From: Schlegelella_A sp038241255
Lineage (GTDB): Bacteria; Pseudomonadota; Gammaproteobacteria; Burkholderiales; Burkholderiaceae_C
Assembly (NCBI GenBank): GCA_038241255.1
Contig: JBBRFW010000005.1
Span: forward strand, 17,295 to 81,294
Direction: 5' to 3'
DNA: 64,000 nt
Made by a program: the position numbers and the translations under genes
Notes under the pieces: generated by a model
The model's database searches: none
Told to the model about the DNA's origin: nothing
The model's input: only the letters and a program-made list of their open reading frames with translations
In this document: piece after piece, positions 54,886-63,697 of the stretch
Layout: each line of letters opens with the position of its first letter
Numbering within the stretch: the stretch's first letter is position 1

Positions 54886-56589
54886 TCAGCGGTCGTGCGC
54901 GTAGATGTCGACGTCCTTCGTCTCGCGGATGAAGATCGTGCCGATGATGAAGGTCATCGCCGCGACGACGATCGGATACCACAGGCCGTTGTACATGTTG
55001 CCGGTGGAAGCGACGATGGCGAAGGCCGTCGTCGGCAGCATGCCGCCAAACCAGCCGTTGCCGAAGTGGTACGGCACGCTCATCGACGTGTAGCGGATCC
55101 GCGTCGGGAACATCTCCACCAGCATCGCCGCGATCGGCCCGTAGACCATCGTCACGTAGATCATGAGCACCCACAGGATGGCGACGACCTTCCACCATTG
55201 CCCGCTCATGAAGGCAATCGGCTTGGCCTTGGCAGGATATCCCGCGGCGACCAGGTCGGCGCCCATCTCCTTCTTGAAGGCCGCGATCTTGGTGGCGCTG
55301 TCGGCGTCGAACTTCTGATTGGCGACGTTCGCCGCGGGCGGCGTGATCGTCTTGTCGCCAATCGTCACGGTGGCCGGCGAGCCCTTCGGCGCATCGACGC
55401 TGTCGTAGCTGACCGAGCTCTGCGCCAGATAGCGCTTGGCGATGTCGCACGAGGTCTTGAAGTCGATCTCACGCGCGATCGGGCTGCCCTGGAACGAACA
55501 CTGCGAGGGGTCGGCCGCGACCACGATCTTGTTCTTCGCCTGCGCGATGGCCAAGTCGGGGTTGGCCGCCTCGGTGAGGGCGCGAAAGAGCGGGAAGAAA
55601 GTCAGCGCGGCGATCAGGCAGCCGGCCATGATGATCGGCTTTCTGCCGATCCGGTCGGAGAGCGTGCCGAAGATGATGAAAAACGGCGTCCCGAGCAGGA
55701 GCGCGGCGCCGACCATCAGCTGCGCCGTGGTGGCGTCGACCTTGAGCTGGGCGGTCAGGAAGAACAGCGCGTAGAACTGGCCCGTGTACCAGACCACGCC
55801 CTGGCCGGCCGTGAGGCCGAGCAGCGCGAGCAGCACGATCTTGCCGTTACTCCAGTTGGCCAGCGCTTCGGTAAGGGGCGCCTTCGAGGTCTTGCCCTCT
55901 TCCTTCATGCGCTTGAAGGCCGGTGTCTCGTTCAGGCTGAGCCGGATCCACACCGAGACGATCAGCAGGAAGAACGAGACCAGGAACGGCACGCGCCAGC
56001 CCCAATCATTGAAGGCGGCATCGCCGAGGATCTCCTTGACGCCGAGGATGACGATCAGCGAGAGGAACAGGCCGAGGGTGGCGGTGGTCTGGATCCACGA
56101 CGTATAGGCGCCGCGCTTGCCCTGCGGCGCATGCTCGGCGACGTAGGTCGCGGCACCGCCGTACTCGCCGCCGAGGGCCAGGCCCTGGAGTAGGCGCAGG
56201 CCGACCAGAATGACCGGCGCGGCCACGCCGATCGATCCGTATCCCGGCAGCAGGCCGACGATGAACGTCGACAGGCCCATGATCATGATCGTCACCAGGA
56301 AGGTGTATTTTCGTCCGATCATGTCGCCGAGGCGGCCGAACACCAGCGCGCCGAGCGGACGGACCAGGAAGCCGGCAGCGAACGCCATCAGAGCGGCGAT
56401 GAACGCCGCCGTCGGATCGAGCGCGGAGAAGAACTGCTTGGCGATGATCGCCGCGAGTGCGCCGTAGAGATAGAAGTCGTACCACTCGAAGACCGTTCCG
56501 AGACTGGAAGCGAAGATGACTTTCTTCTCTTCGCGCGTCATCGGCCGAGCGACGTTTTTTGCGCCCGCCGGCACCGCTGATGTGACCAT
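54886..56589 (-). CDS. MHS-family MFS transporter with a large periplasmic loop
   Basis: The 567-residue inner-membrane protein belongs to the metabolite:H+ symporter family (ProP/KgtP-like): SLGTVFEWYDFYLYGALAAI, GRLGDMIGRKYTFLVTIMIM, LQGLALGGEYGGAATYVAEH and the second DRxGRK loop SDRIGRKPIIMAGC. Twelve helices are expected. After the helix following SDRIGRK there is an insertion of about 110 residues (roughly 345-455) that should be periplasmic and contains two cysteines spaced C-x16-C. Long forms of this kind occur in betaproteobacteria. GGAGGG precedes ATG 56589. Likely substrate: an organic acid or osmolyte; the facing malonyl-CoA synthetase gene suggests a dicarboxylate. Confidence 0.93.
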   Translation of the reverse strand: MVTSAVPAGAKNVARPMTREEKKVIFASSLGTVFEWYDFYLYGALAAIIAKQFFSALDPTAAFIAALMAFAAGFLVRPLGALVFGRLGDMIGRKYTFLVTIMIMGLSTFIVGLLPGYGSIGVAAPVILVGLRLLQGLALGGEYGGAATYVAEHAPQGKRGAYTSWIQTTATLGLFLSLIVILGVKEILGDAAFNDWGWRVPFLVSFFLLIVSVWIRLSLNETPAFKRMKEEGKTSKAPLTEALANWSNGKIVLLALLGLTAGQGVVWYTGQFYALFFLTAQLKVDATTAQLMVGAALLLGTPFFIIFGTLSDRIGRKPIIMAGCLIAALTFFPLFRALTEAANPDLAIAQAKNKIVVAADPSQCSFQGSPIAREIDFKTSCDIAKRYLAQSSVSYDSVDAPKGSPATVTIGDKTITPPAANVANQKFDADSATKIAAFKKEMGADLVAAGYPAKAKPIAFMSGQWWKVVAILWVLMIYVTMVYGPIAAMLVEMFPTRIRYTSMSVPYHFGNGWFGGMLPTTAFAIVASTGNMYNGLWYPIVVAAMTFIIGTIFIRETKDVDIYAHDR

Positions 56590-56738
56590 GTGAGTTTCCC
56601 TCCGTACATGAACGAATCGCCCTGCGGCGACGGCAACGCGGATATTGACGACTTTTCGTGGCCAGCCGACGAAAAACAGCGCTTCATCGGTTGGGTGAAA
56701 CCCCGAGGCTGAGCGCCGCGATCTGCGCTAGCCGGCGC

Positions 56739-57380
56739 TCAACCTCGCTTCACGCCCGGACGCGGTGCGCCTTCGCGCTGCCAATGCGACGCGTCGAACC
56801 AGGGGTCGGCGCGGATGCAGGCCGCGGCCATGTCGAGTGCATCGAAGCCCCAGAACAGCTTGTCGCCGATGGCGAGCGTCGGCACGCCGAACACGCCGCG
56901 GGAGAGCGCCGCGTCGGTGGCGCCGCGCAGACGCAGCTTGTTGGCGTCGCTCGCCGGATCGACCCGGGGCGCGAGCTGCACGGCGAGCGCGCGCGTGCGC
57001 TCCGGGTCCTCGGCGTCGGCGCCGCCGCGCCAGACGTGGCGCAGGATCGTCTCGCAGGCAAAGCGGCCGGGCGTGCCGGGCTCCGGCGCGGTCGCCCAGG
57101 CGAGGCGCAACACGGCGAGCGAATTGAACGGATGTCGGGCCGGCGTGTCGATCGATAGGCCGGCGCGGTGAGCCAGCCAGTGCACCTGGCGGAACGTCCA
57201 GGCGCGCTTGGGCTCGATCTCGGCCGGCCCTTTGTGGTCGAACGCCTTGAGCAAGGCGCCGAAGACGATCGGCCGGTAGGCGACGGTGTAGGAGAGGCCG
57301 GCGAATGCTTCCGGGAGACGCTCGAAGGCCAGGTACGCGTAGGGTGAGACCGGGTCGAACCAGAACTCTACGGGTGTCAC
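56739..57380 (-). CDS. 2-Hydroxychromene-2-carboxylate isomerase-like DsbA-fold protein
   Basis: The 213-residue product has the kappa-GST/HCCA isomerase start EFWFDPVSPYAYLAFERLPE with Ser12 in the active-site position, then YRPIVFGALLKAFDHKGPAE and the cis-Pro loop GVFGVPTLAIGDKLFWGFDA. HCCA isomerase acts in naphthalene degradation using glutathione, but many homologues have other or unknown substrates. The start is GTG 57380: GGGAGG lies four bases upstream, and the stop of the DUF1289 gene overlaps it by four bases. Last gene of the hyuB - DUF1289 - isomerase unit. Confidence 0.9.
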   Translation of the reverse strand: MTPVEFWFDPVSPYAYLAFERLPEAFAGLSYTVAYRPIVFGALLKAFDHKGPAEIEPKRAWTFRQVHWLAHRAGLSIDTPARHPFNSLAVLRLAWATAPEPGTPGRFACETILRHVWRGGADAEDPERTRALAVQLAPRVDPASDANKLRLRGATDAALSRGVFGVPTLAIGDKLFWGFDALDMAAACIRADPWFDASHWQREGAPRPGVKRG

Positions 57381-57589
57381 GTCGCCTCCCGCGCCGCCGC
57401 ATCGCGGGCGACGCGACGCGCCGGCAACCGCTTCCAGATCTCGCGCCGGGCCCGTGAATCGAGCGCGCCCCAGGCGGCGATCTCGTCGATCGTGCGCAGG
57501 CAGCCATTGCACCAGCCGCTGCGCGGCTCGATGGCGCAGACGCCGATGCAGGGGCTCGCGATCGCCGCCGGCGCGCGGCGCACCGTCAT
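57377..57589 (-). CDS. DUF1289 small cysteine-rich protein
   Basis: The 70-residue protein has the DUF1289 core SPCIGVCAIEPRSGWCNGCL with four cysteines (14, 18, 27 and 30) and the conserved tail RTIDEIAAWGALDSRARREI. The four cysteines could bind a metal or iron-sulfur cluster; the function is unknown. It overlaps hyuB by four bases (ATGA) upstream and the isomerase by four bases downstream, so translation of all three is coupled. Confidence 0.92.
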   Translation of the reverse strand: MTVRRAPAAIASPCIGVCAIEPRSGWCNGCLRTIDEIAAWGALDSRARREIWKRLPARRVARDAAAREAT

Positions 57590-59292
57590 GGCGCGATCGC
57601 TCCGAAGGCGCGCTCCACGTCGGCGGGCGAGTAGTAGCCGAGCGCGAGGTCTCGCTCGCGCGCGGCGCGCGGCCGCTCCGCGGCGGCACCGAAACCGCCG
57701 CCGCCCGGCGTCGAGACGGCGATGACGTCGCCAGCGTGGATCGCGATGTCCTGGTCCTTCGAGAGATGCGGCGGGACGTAGACGACGCCGTTGCGGATAA
57801 TCTCGACCTTGTTCGTGCCGCCGGCGCCGCCGCCCTGCGCTCCCGGCGGGCCGGCGCGGCCATGGTCCATGACCATCGAGACGCGCGCCTCGCCGCGGCG
57901 CAGGCGGATGCGGTAGTTGACGCCGAAGCCGCCGCGGTGCGCGCCGGCGCCCCCCGAGCCTTCGTGCAGTGAATACTCCTCGAACAGCACCGGGTAGAGC
58001 TGCTCCATGATCTCGATGGGCGTGGTCTTGGAGATGCCAATCGTCGAGCAGCCGTTCGAAAGGCCGTCGCCCTCCGGGCTGCCGCCGTAGCCGCCGCCCG
58101 AGATCACGTACATCACGTAGGCGCGGTTCTTTTCGGGATCGAAGCCGCCGACGCCGAGGTTGCCGCTCGTCCCCGCCGGCGCGCCGAAGAGCTGGTCGGG
58201 AATCGCCTGGCCGAGCGCCGCGAAGACCGCCTCGGCGATTCGCTGGCTCACCTCGGCGGCGCAGCCCGAGACCGGACGCGGGTAGTGCGCGTAGAGGAAC
58301 GTGCCCTCGGGGTCGACGATGTGCAGCGGCTCGAAGGTGCCGGCGTTGATCGCCGCTTCCGGGAAGACGTGCTTCACCGCGAGGTAGATCGACGATCGCG
58401 TCGTCGCGATGACGCTGTTCATCGGCCCCTGGCACGGCGGCGACGAGCCGCTCATGTCGAACTTGAGGGCAGCGCGCTCGACGTCGCTGCCGCCGGTCTT
58501 GGTGACACGCATCGCGATGCGCAGTGGCTCGTTGACGACGCCGTCGGAATCGACGAACGCCTCGCCGTCGTAGACGCCGTCAGGGATCGTAGCGATCTTC
58601 TCGCGCATCTGCCGCGTGGCGCGGCGCTTGAGCTCGACGATCGTGGCGTCGACGGTAGTGTCGCCGTAGCGGTCGAGGAGCGCAGCCAGTCGCCGCTCGC
58701 CGGTCGCGAGCGCCGCCGACTGCGCCTTGATGTCGCCGATGCGCTGGTCGGCGATGCGGATGTTGGACAGGATGATCGACAGGATCTCGTCGTCGATGAC
58801 GCCCTGCTTGTAGAGCTTGACCGGTGGCAGGCGCAGGCCCTCCTGCTCGACCTCAGTGGCGTTGGCTGAGAACCCGCCCGGCACCATGCCGCCGGTGTCG
58901 GGCCAGTGGCCGGTGTTGGCGAGCCAGCACCAGAGCTTGCCCGCGCGGAAGAAGGGCTGGACGAACTTGACATCCATCAGGTGCGTGCCACCGAGGTACG
59001 GGTCGTTGACGATGAAGACGTCGCCCGGCGAGAGTGCAATCTTGAGCCGCTGCACGCGCTCAATGACCGCCTGTACCGTGAACTGCATCGTGCCGACGAA
59101 CACCGGCAGGCCGAGCTCGCCCTGCGCGATCAGCTCGCCCGTGTCGCGGTGATAAATGCCGTCGGAGCGATCGAGCGCCTCGGCGATCACCGGGCTGAAG
59201 GCGCTTCGGACGAACGCCAGGTCCATCTCGTTGCAGACCTGCATCAGGCCGTTCTGCAGCACCGAGAGCGTGATCGGATCAGGCGGGTCCAC
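57586..59292 (-). CDS. hyuB: Hydantoinase B / 5-oxoprolinase beta-type subunit
   Basis: The 568-residue protein is a HyuB-family subunit: ITLSVLQNGLMQVCNEMDLA, GDVFIVNDPYLGGTHLMDVK, GWC-like WCWLANTGHWPDTGGMVPGG, and the C-terminal STPGGGGFG. With HyuA it forms an ATP-dependent amidohydrolase acting on hydantoins, 5-oxoproline or N-methyl analogues, or an acetone/acetophenone carboxylase-like enzyme. The start is GTG 59292, nine bases after GGGAG, and the protein then begins DPPDPITLSVLQ as in the family. The frame stays open further upstream but that part overlaps the MORN gene. hyuA lies 1.5 kb upstream, separated by an opposite-strand gene. Confidence 0.93.
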   Translation of the reverse strand: MDPPDPITLSVLQNGLMQVCNEMDLAFVRSAFSPVIAEALDRSDGIYHRDTGELIAQGELGLPVFVGTMQFTVQAVIERVQRLKIALSPGDVFIVNDPYLGGTHLMDVKFVQPFFRAGKLWCWLANTGHWPDTGGMVPGGFSANATEVEQEGLRLPPVKLYKQGVIDDEILSIILSNIRIADQRIGDIKAQSAALATGERRLAALLDRYGDTTVDATIVELKRRATRQMREKIATIPDGVYDGEAFVDSDGVVNEPLRIAMRVTKTGGSDVERAALKFDMSGSSPPCQGPMNSVIATTRSSIYLAVKHVFPEAAINAGTFEPLHIVDPEGTFLYAHYPRPVSGCAAEVSQRIAEAVFAALGQAIPDQLFGAPAGTSGNLGVGGFDPEKNRAYVMYVISGGGYGGSPEGDGLSNGCSTIGISKTTPIEIMEQLYPVLFEEYSLHEGSGGAGAHRGGFGVNYRIRLRRGEARVSMVMDHGRAGPPGAQGGGAGGTNKVEIIRNGVVYVPPHLSKDQDIAIHAGDVIAVSTPGGGGFGAAAERPRAARERDLALGYYSPADVERAFGAIAP

Positions 59293-59301
59293 GGCGTTAT
59301 T

Positions 59302-59306
59302 CTCCC
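59302..59306 (-). promoter_or_regulatory. Ribosome binding site deciding the GTG start of hyuB
   Basis: GGGAG on the minus strand is followed by nine bases and GTG at 59292. The 40 bases between the hyuB start and the divergent MORN gene start (59333) must hold both translation starts; GGAGG for the MORN gene is at 59322-59326. Any promoters must overlap the neighbouring coding sequences. Confidence 0.6.
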
Positions 59307-59332
59307 GCACCGATCGAATGCGGAGGTGGCCG

Positions 59333-60763
59333 ATGAACCCCCCTCGATGGACGCGATCGCTCCTCTTGACCTCGATGGCGGCGGCTTGCGGCACAGCGGC
59401 CGCGGCCGGCGCGCAGGACGCTGCCGATGCGGCGGCGCCGGCCCCCGCCACCGGCGACACCTGGATCTATCGCCGCGTCGACCTGTACACCGGCCTGGAG
59501 ATCGACCGCTTCTCGATGCGCTTCGTTCGCAGGGAGGCGTCGGAGCTCCGCTTCGAACTCGCCGGCCGGGACGACAACCCGCGGCCAGTCGCGCGCACGC
59601 TCGATCTCGGCAGTTGCAACCGCGCCAAGGACATCCCCGAGGCGAAGTGCGGCAGCGTCTATCGCTTCCCGCTCCGACTGGGCGCCAGGTCGGGCTGGGC
59701 CAAGCTCCCCAACGCCGACGCCTTCGGCACCAGCGATCAGGACTGCGTCGTCGCCGCCAAGGAGTCGGTGACGGTGCCGGCGGGCACCTTCCAGGCCTGG
59801 CGCGTCGACTGCGGCGGCATCTGGATGAGTGGCTTGGGCGAGCTCGACTACATCTACCAGGGTCAGCTGCGGCAGGTCCACTGGTACGCGCCGTCGATTC
59901 ATGGCGAGGTGAAGTCGATCGTGCGGGTGTGGAAGAACAAGGGCGGCCTGGAGAGCCAGGAACTCACCGAGCTGATGTCGTTCGCCAACATCAGCGACGC
60001 GGCCGCCGCGGCGGCCGCTCGCGCCCGCGCCGTCGCCGCCCTGCCCAGCCCGAAGATGCCGGCCGAGTTCTCGAGCGGAACGACGCGGTTCGCGGGTCGT
60101 TTCGCCCGCAACGCCGACAACACCGCGTACAGCGGCGAGGGCAAGGTGAGCTGGGCCAACGGCGACATCTACGAGGGCATGCTCGTCAGCGGGACGCGCG
60201 AGGGCCGCGGCCGCTTCGACTGGGCGAACGGCCAGCGCTACGAGGGCGAATGGCAGGCCGACAAGCCGCACGGCCGCGGCGTGATGCGCTTCGCCAACGG
60301 CGATGTCTTCGACGGTGAGTTCGTCTCCGGGGAGACGCGCGGCACGGGCGCGATGACGTATGCCTCCGGCGATCGCTACGAGGGCGAGGTCGCCGCCGGC
60401 GTGCCGCACGGCCGCGGGCGCTACACGTCGGCGCACGGCCAGGTGCTCGAGTGCGCCTGGGTTCAGGGCAAAGGCCAGGGCCGGGGCCGCCTGCAGTTCG
60501 CCAACGGCGATATCTACGAGGGCGAACTGAAGGACGGTCTGCCCGAGGGCATCGGGCGCACGATTTACGCCTCGGGAGACCGCTACGAGGGCACACTCGT
60601 TGCCGGCCGGCCGCACGGGCGCGGCAGCTACACGTGGAAGTCGGGCGCGCTCTACGAGGGCGAGTGGAAGGCGGGCCAAAAGGACGGCCGCGGTCGCTTC
60701 ACGGCGGCCGACGGCGCGAGCTCGGAAGTGATCTTCGCGGAGGACCGTCGCCTGCCGCAGTGA
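59333..60763 (+). CDS. Exported MORN-repeat protein
   Basis: The 476-residue protein has a signal peptide (LLLTSMAAACGTAAAAGAQ), an N-terminal domain of about 220 residues with four to five cysteines (VARTLDLGSCNRAKDIPEAK, AFGTSDQDCVVAAKESVTVP, WRVDCGGIWM) and then eight MORN units of 23 residues (271-454) plus a partial ninth. The unit pattern is ANGDxYEGE-x6-GRG. GGAGG lies six bases before ATG 59333. MORN repeats form extended beta-hairpin rods that bind membranes or proteins. The gene lies on the opposite strand between hyuA and hyuB, an unexpected place. Its role is unknown; the signal peptide points to the periplasm or surface. Confidence 0.9.
   Translation: MNPPRWTRSLLLTSMAAACGTAAAAGAQDAADAAAPAPATGDTWIYRRVDLYTGLEIDRFSMRFVRREASELRFELAGRDDNPRPVARTLDLGSCNRAKDIPEAKCGSVYRFPLRLGARSGWAKLPNADAFGTSDQDCVVAAKESVTVPAGTFQAWRVDCGGIWMSGLGELDYIYQGQLRQVHWYAPSIHGEVKSIVRVWKNKGGLESQELTELMSFANISDAAAAAAARARAVAALPSPKMPAEFSSGTTRFAGRFARNADNTAYSGEGKVSWANGDIYEGMLVSGTREGRGRFDWANGQRYEGEWQADKPHGRGVMRFANGDVFDGEFVSGETRGTGAMTYASGDRYEGEVAAGVPHGRGRYTSAHGQVLECAWVQGKGQGRGRLQFANGDIYEGELKDGLPEGIGRTIYASGDRYEGTLVAGRPHGRGSYTWKSGALYEGEWKAGQKDGRGRFTAADGASSEVIFAEDRRLPQ
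60140..60694 (+). repeat. Eight tandem MORN-coding units of 69 bp
   Basis: Eight consecutive units encode 23 residues each, with diverged DNA but a conserved core such as TACGAGGGCGA. Unit 5 departs most: the usual YEGE is replaced by LECA, introducing a cysteine. The protein repeat is old, as DNA identity between units is only partial. Confidence 0.88.
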
Positions 60764-60782
60764 GAGGCCGCGCAAGGGGCGC

Positions 60783-62837
60783 TCAGCGCACATCGACGGC
60801 GACGACGAGATTGCCGATCGGATCGACCTCGACCCGGTGGCCCGGCTCGATCACCGTCGTGCAATCGAGTTGCTCGACGATCGCCGGTCCGGCGAAGCGT
60901 GCCGCGACAGGAAGTCGCTCGCGCACGTAGACCGGCGTGTCGCGCCAGCCGCCGGTGAACCAAACGGGCCTCGTCGTCCGCTTCGCTTGCGCGAGCGACG
61001 TGGCGGGGCCTGCCGCGGCGATCGCCTTCAGCGAGACCGGCTTCCTCTTGCCGATCACCGCCGTGTGTAGGTTGACGAGCACCGGCCGGATCTCGGGAAG
61101 CTCGACGCCGAAGCGCTTCCAGTAAGCCGCCGTGAACGCATCGCGCAGCTCGGCGACGGTGATTGCCTTGGACGCGATCGCGACCGGCAGGATATGGCTC
61201 TGGCCTTGGAACTGCATGTCGGCGCGGTGCAGCGTGACGACCTGCTCGACGGCGACGTTCTCGCGCGCGAGCAGCACCCGGCCGCTTTCGATCTGGGCGG
61301 CGAACACGGCGGCGACGCGCCCTTCCGCAAGCGCCTCAAGCGGCTGGTTGACCGTCGCGACGTAGTCGTGACGCAGGTCGGCGACAACGCAGCCGAGCGC
61401 GTTGGTGAGCCCGGGGCGCGCCGGGATGAGGACCCTGGGAATCGCCAGCTCCTGCGCCAGTGCGGCGGCGTGCAGCGGCCCGGCGCCACCGAACGCGAAC
61501 AGCGCGAAATCGCGCGGGTCGTGACCGCGTGCCAGGCTCACCATCCGGATCGCGCCGGCCATCCTGTCGTTGGCGACGCGGACGACCGCCGCCGCGGCGG
61601 CGGTCGCATCCAGGCCGAGCGGCGCGCCGACGTGCTCGACGAGCGCGGCGCGGATCGCCTCCATCGAGACCGCGTGCTCGACCGCGAGCAGCCGTTCCGG
61701 GTCGAGCCGGCCGAGGACGAGGTTGGCGTCGGTGATCGTCGGCCGCGTGCCGCCGCGGCCGTAGCAGATCGGCCCCGGCGTCGCGCCCGCGCTCTCCGGG
61801 CCAACGCGAAGCATTCCCGAGGCATCGACCGACGCGATCGAGCCGCCGCCGGCGCCGATGGTGTGGACGTCGACCATCGGCACGTGGATCGGCATCGCGT
61901 ACTCGAGCTCGAGGTCGCTCGACACCGACGGCATGCCTCCGAGGACGAGGGCGACATCGCTCGAGGTGCCACCCATGTCGTAGCTGACGACGTTGGCGAA
62001 CTCTCCCGGCCGCGATCCCGCCTGCATCGCCGTCGCGGCGGCGGCGATCACGCCCGAGGCCGGGCCCGACATCACGGTCGCGACGGCATGCTCGGTGACG
62101 ATCGCCGCCGACACGGTGCCGCCGTTGCCTTGCATCACGAGCAGGTCGCGCGCGAAGCCACGGCCGGCGAGCTCCTTCTGCAGCCGCGCCATGTAGCGGT
62201 GCAGCACCGGCTGGATCGCGGCGTTGACCGCCGCGGTTGTGCCGCGCTCGTACTCGCGCTGCTCGGCGACGACGCTGTGGCCGGCGGTGACGTAGCGGTT
62301 GGGCCAGAGCGAGCGCACGATCTCTGCGGCACGCGCCTCGTGCGCGGGATTGAGGTAGCTGTGCAGGAAGTGGATGACGACGCTCTCGGCGCCGAGCTCG
62401 ATCAGCCGCCTGGCGGCCGCCGCCACGCCGGCCTCGTCGAGGGGAACGAGGACGCGGCCTTCGGCGTCCATGCGCTCGTCGACCTCGAGGCGCAGGTGCC
62501 GCTCGATGAGGGGAACGAAGCGGCCCTTGAGGCCGTACGCCGTCGGGCGCGTGCGCCGGCCGAGCTCGAGGACGTCGCGAAAGCCTTTCGTCGTAATCAG
62601 CCCGACGACCGCGATCTTGCGCTCGAGCATGGCGTTGGTCGTCGTCGTCGTGCCGTGCACGATGGCGTCGAGCGAAGCCGGATCGACCCCGGCCCCCTCG
62701 AGCGCGGCGAGGACGCCGAACGCCTGGTTGTGCACCGTCGTCGGCACTTTGGCGATGCGGACCTCGCCGCCTTCGTCGTCGACGACGATCAGGTCGGTGA
62801 AGGTCCCGCCGACATCGATGCCGGCGATGCGGCTCAT
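60783..62837 (-). CDS. hyuA: Hydantoinase A / 5-oxoprolinase alpha-type subunit
   Basis: The 684-residue protein has the ASKHA-type phosphate-binding start IAGIDVGGTFTDLIVVDDEG, the Hydant_A_N phrase DAIVHGTTTTTNAMLERKIA, and the Hydantoinase_A core YDMGGTSSDVALVLGG, GAGGGSIASVDASGMLRVGP and GGAGPLHAAALAQELAIPRV. It should pair with HyuB for ATP-dependent ring opening of a cyclic amide, or a related carboxylase reaction. It is the gene before the MORN gene; stop codons of the two are 19 bases apart. A methyltransferase gene lies directly upstream in the same direction. Confidence 0.94.
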   Translation of the reverse strand: MSRIAGIDVGGTFTDLIVVDDEGGEVRIAKVPTTVHNQAFGVLAALEGAGVDPASLDAIVHGTTTTTNAMLERKIAVVGLITTKGFRDVLELGRRTRPTAYGLKGRFVPLIERHLRLEVDERMDAEGRVLVPLDEAGVAAAARRLIELGAESVVIHFLHSYLNPAHEARAAEIVRSLWPNRYVTAGHSVVAEQREYERGTTAAVNAAIQPVLHRYMARLQKELAGRGFARDLLVMQGNGGTVSAAIVTEHAVATVMSGPASGVIAAAATAMQAGSRPGEFANVVSYDMGGTSSDVALVLGGMPSVSSDLELEYAMPIHVPMVDVHTIGAGGGSIASVDASGMLRVGPESAGATPGPICYGRGGTRPTITDANLVLGRLDPERLLAVEHAVSMEAIRAALVEHVGAPLGLDATAAAAAVVRVANDRMAGAIRMVSLARGHDPRDFALFAFGGAGPLHAAALAQELAIPRVLIPARPGLTNALGCVVADLRHDYVATVNQPLEALAEGRVAAVFAAQIESGRVLLARENVAVEQVVTLHRADMQFQGQSHILPVAIASKAITVAELRDAFTAAYWKRFGVELPEIRPVLVNLHTAVIGKRKPVSLKAIAAAGPATSLAQAKRTTRPVWFTGGWRDTPVYVRERLPVAARFAGPAIVEQLDCTTVIEPGHRVEVDPIGNLVVAVDVR

Positions 62838-62853
62838 CGTGGACGCCTCGTCG

Positions 62854-63675
62854 TCATGCCTCGATCTCGATCACGTGCGCCTGGATCCTGCCGTCGACGG
62901 CGCCGTTGCCGAAGCGCACCGCGATCGCCTCGGTCGCGACCCGGCACGCGTCTTCGAGGCGCCCCCGGCCGCGTGCCTCGATCTCGTTGCGCAGCGGGGT
63001 GCCGAGGCAGTAGGCCATCGCGGGCACCTCGGACCCCGCCGCGTCGCTGCGCGCCGCCACCGTGCTGAATCGCGGCGCGGCCTCGAAGCCGCCGCGCCTC
63101 AAGTCGGCGGCGATCGCTGCGACGTCGTGATAGCCGTGCGGCACGCGCGCCAGGAAGCGCGGCGGATCGTCGGGGAAGAGCTGCCGCAGCGAGGTCGTCA
63201 CTTCGTCCGCGAATTCGTTGTTCTCGATCCGGTCCCAGACGTTGAAAACGAGAAGCCCTCCGCGCGCCAGAACACGTCGCGCCTCGGCGAACGCCTTGCC
63301 CCTGTCGGGGAAGAACATGACGCCGAACTGACACACGACGGCGTCGAAGGACGCGTCGGCGAACGGCAGCTTCATGGCATCGGCCTGACGCCATTCGACC
63401 GGCCGGTGCGTGCCGACATCAGCGGCGTGGGCGAGCATCGCGGGGTTGAGGTCGGTGGCGACGATGGCGGTCCGCGCGGGTAGCGTGCTCGCGAGCTGTC
63501 GCGTCACGACGCCTGTTCCCGCGGCGATCTCGAGCACGCGCGCCGGCAGGCGCGGCGCCAGCCGGTCGGCGAGGTCGATCGCGTAGGGCGCGAAGATCAG
63601 CGGCACCAGCAGCGTCTCGTAGATCTCCGGGATCGGGCCGGCAAAGAGTGCATCGGTCGGGGGCGGTGAGTCCAT
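62854..63675 (-). CDS. Class I SAM-dependent methyltransferase (UbiE/Methyltransf_11-like)
   Basis: The 273-residue cytoplasmic enzyme has motif I VLEIAAGTGVVTRQLASTLP, motif II IVATDLNPAMLAHAADVGTH, ADAMKLPFADASFDAVVCQF as the post-II strand and the phrase FGVMFFPDRGKAFAEARRVL, all typical of Methyltransf_11. AAGGAG lies six bases before ATG 63675. Substrate unknown. It lies 16 bases upstream of hyuA and 22 bases after the livF-like gene, so it belongs to the same likely transcript. Confidence 0.92.
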   Translation of the reverse strand: MDSPPPTDALFAGPIPEIYETLLVPLIFAPYAIDLADRLAPRLPARVLEIAAGTGVVTRQLASTLPARTAIVATDLNPAMLAHAADVGTHRPVEWRQADAMKLPFADASFDAVVCQFGVMFFPDRGKAFAEARRVLARGGLLVFNVWDRIENNEFADEVTTSLRQLFPDDPPRFLARVPHGYHDVAAIAADLRRGGFEAAPRFSTVAARSDAAGSEVPAMAYCLGTPLRNEIEARGRGRLEDACRVATEAIAVRFGNGAVDGRIQAHVIEIEA

Positions 63676-63697
63676 GGGTCGCTCCTTATGTGGCCGC

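Noticed and set aside
56653..56675. TTTTCGT / ACGAAAA inverted repeat upstream of the MHS transporter
   Set aside because: Only seven pairs, mostly A-T, and not placed after a stop codon. It could be an operator, but a single weak palindrome is not enough.
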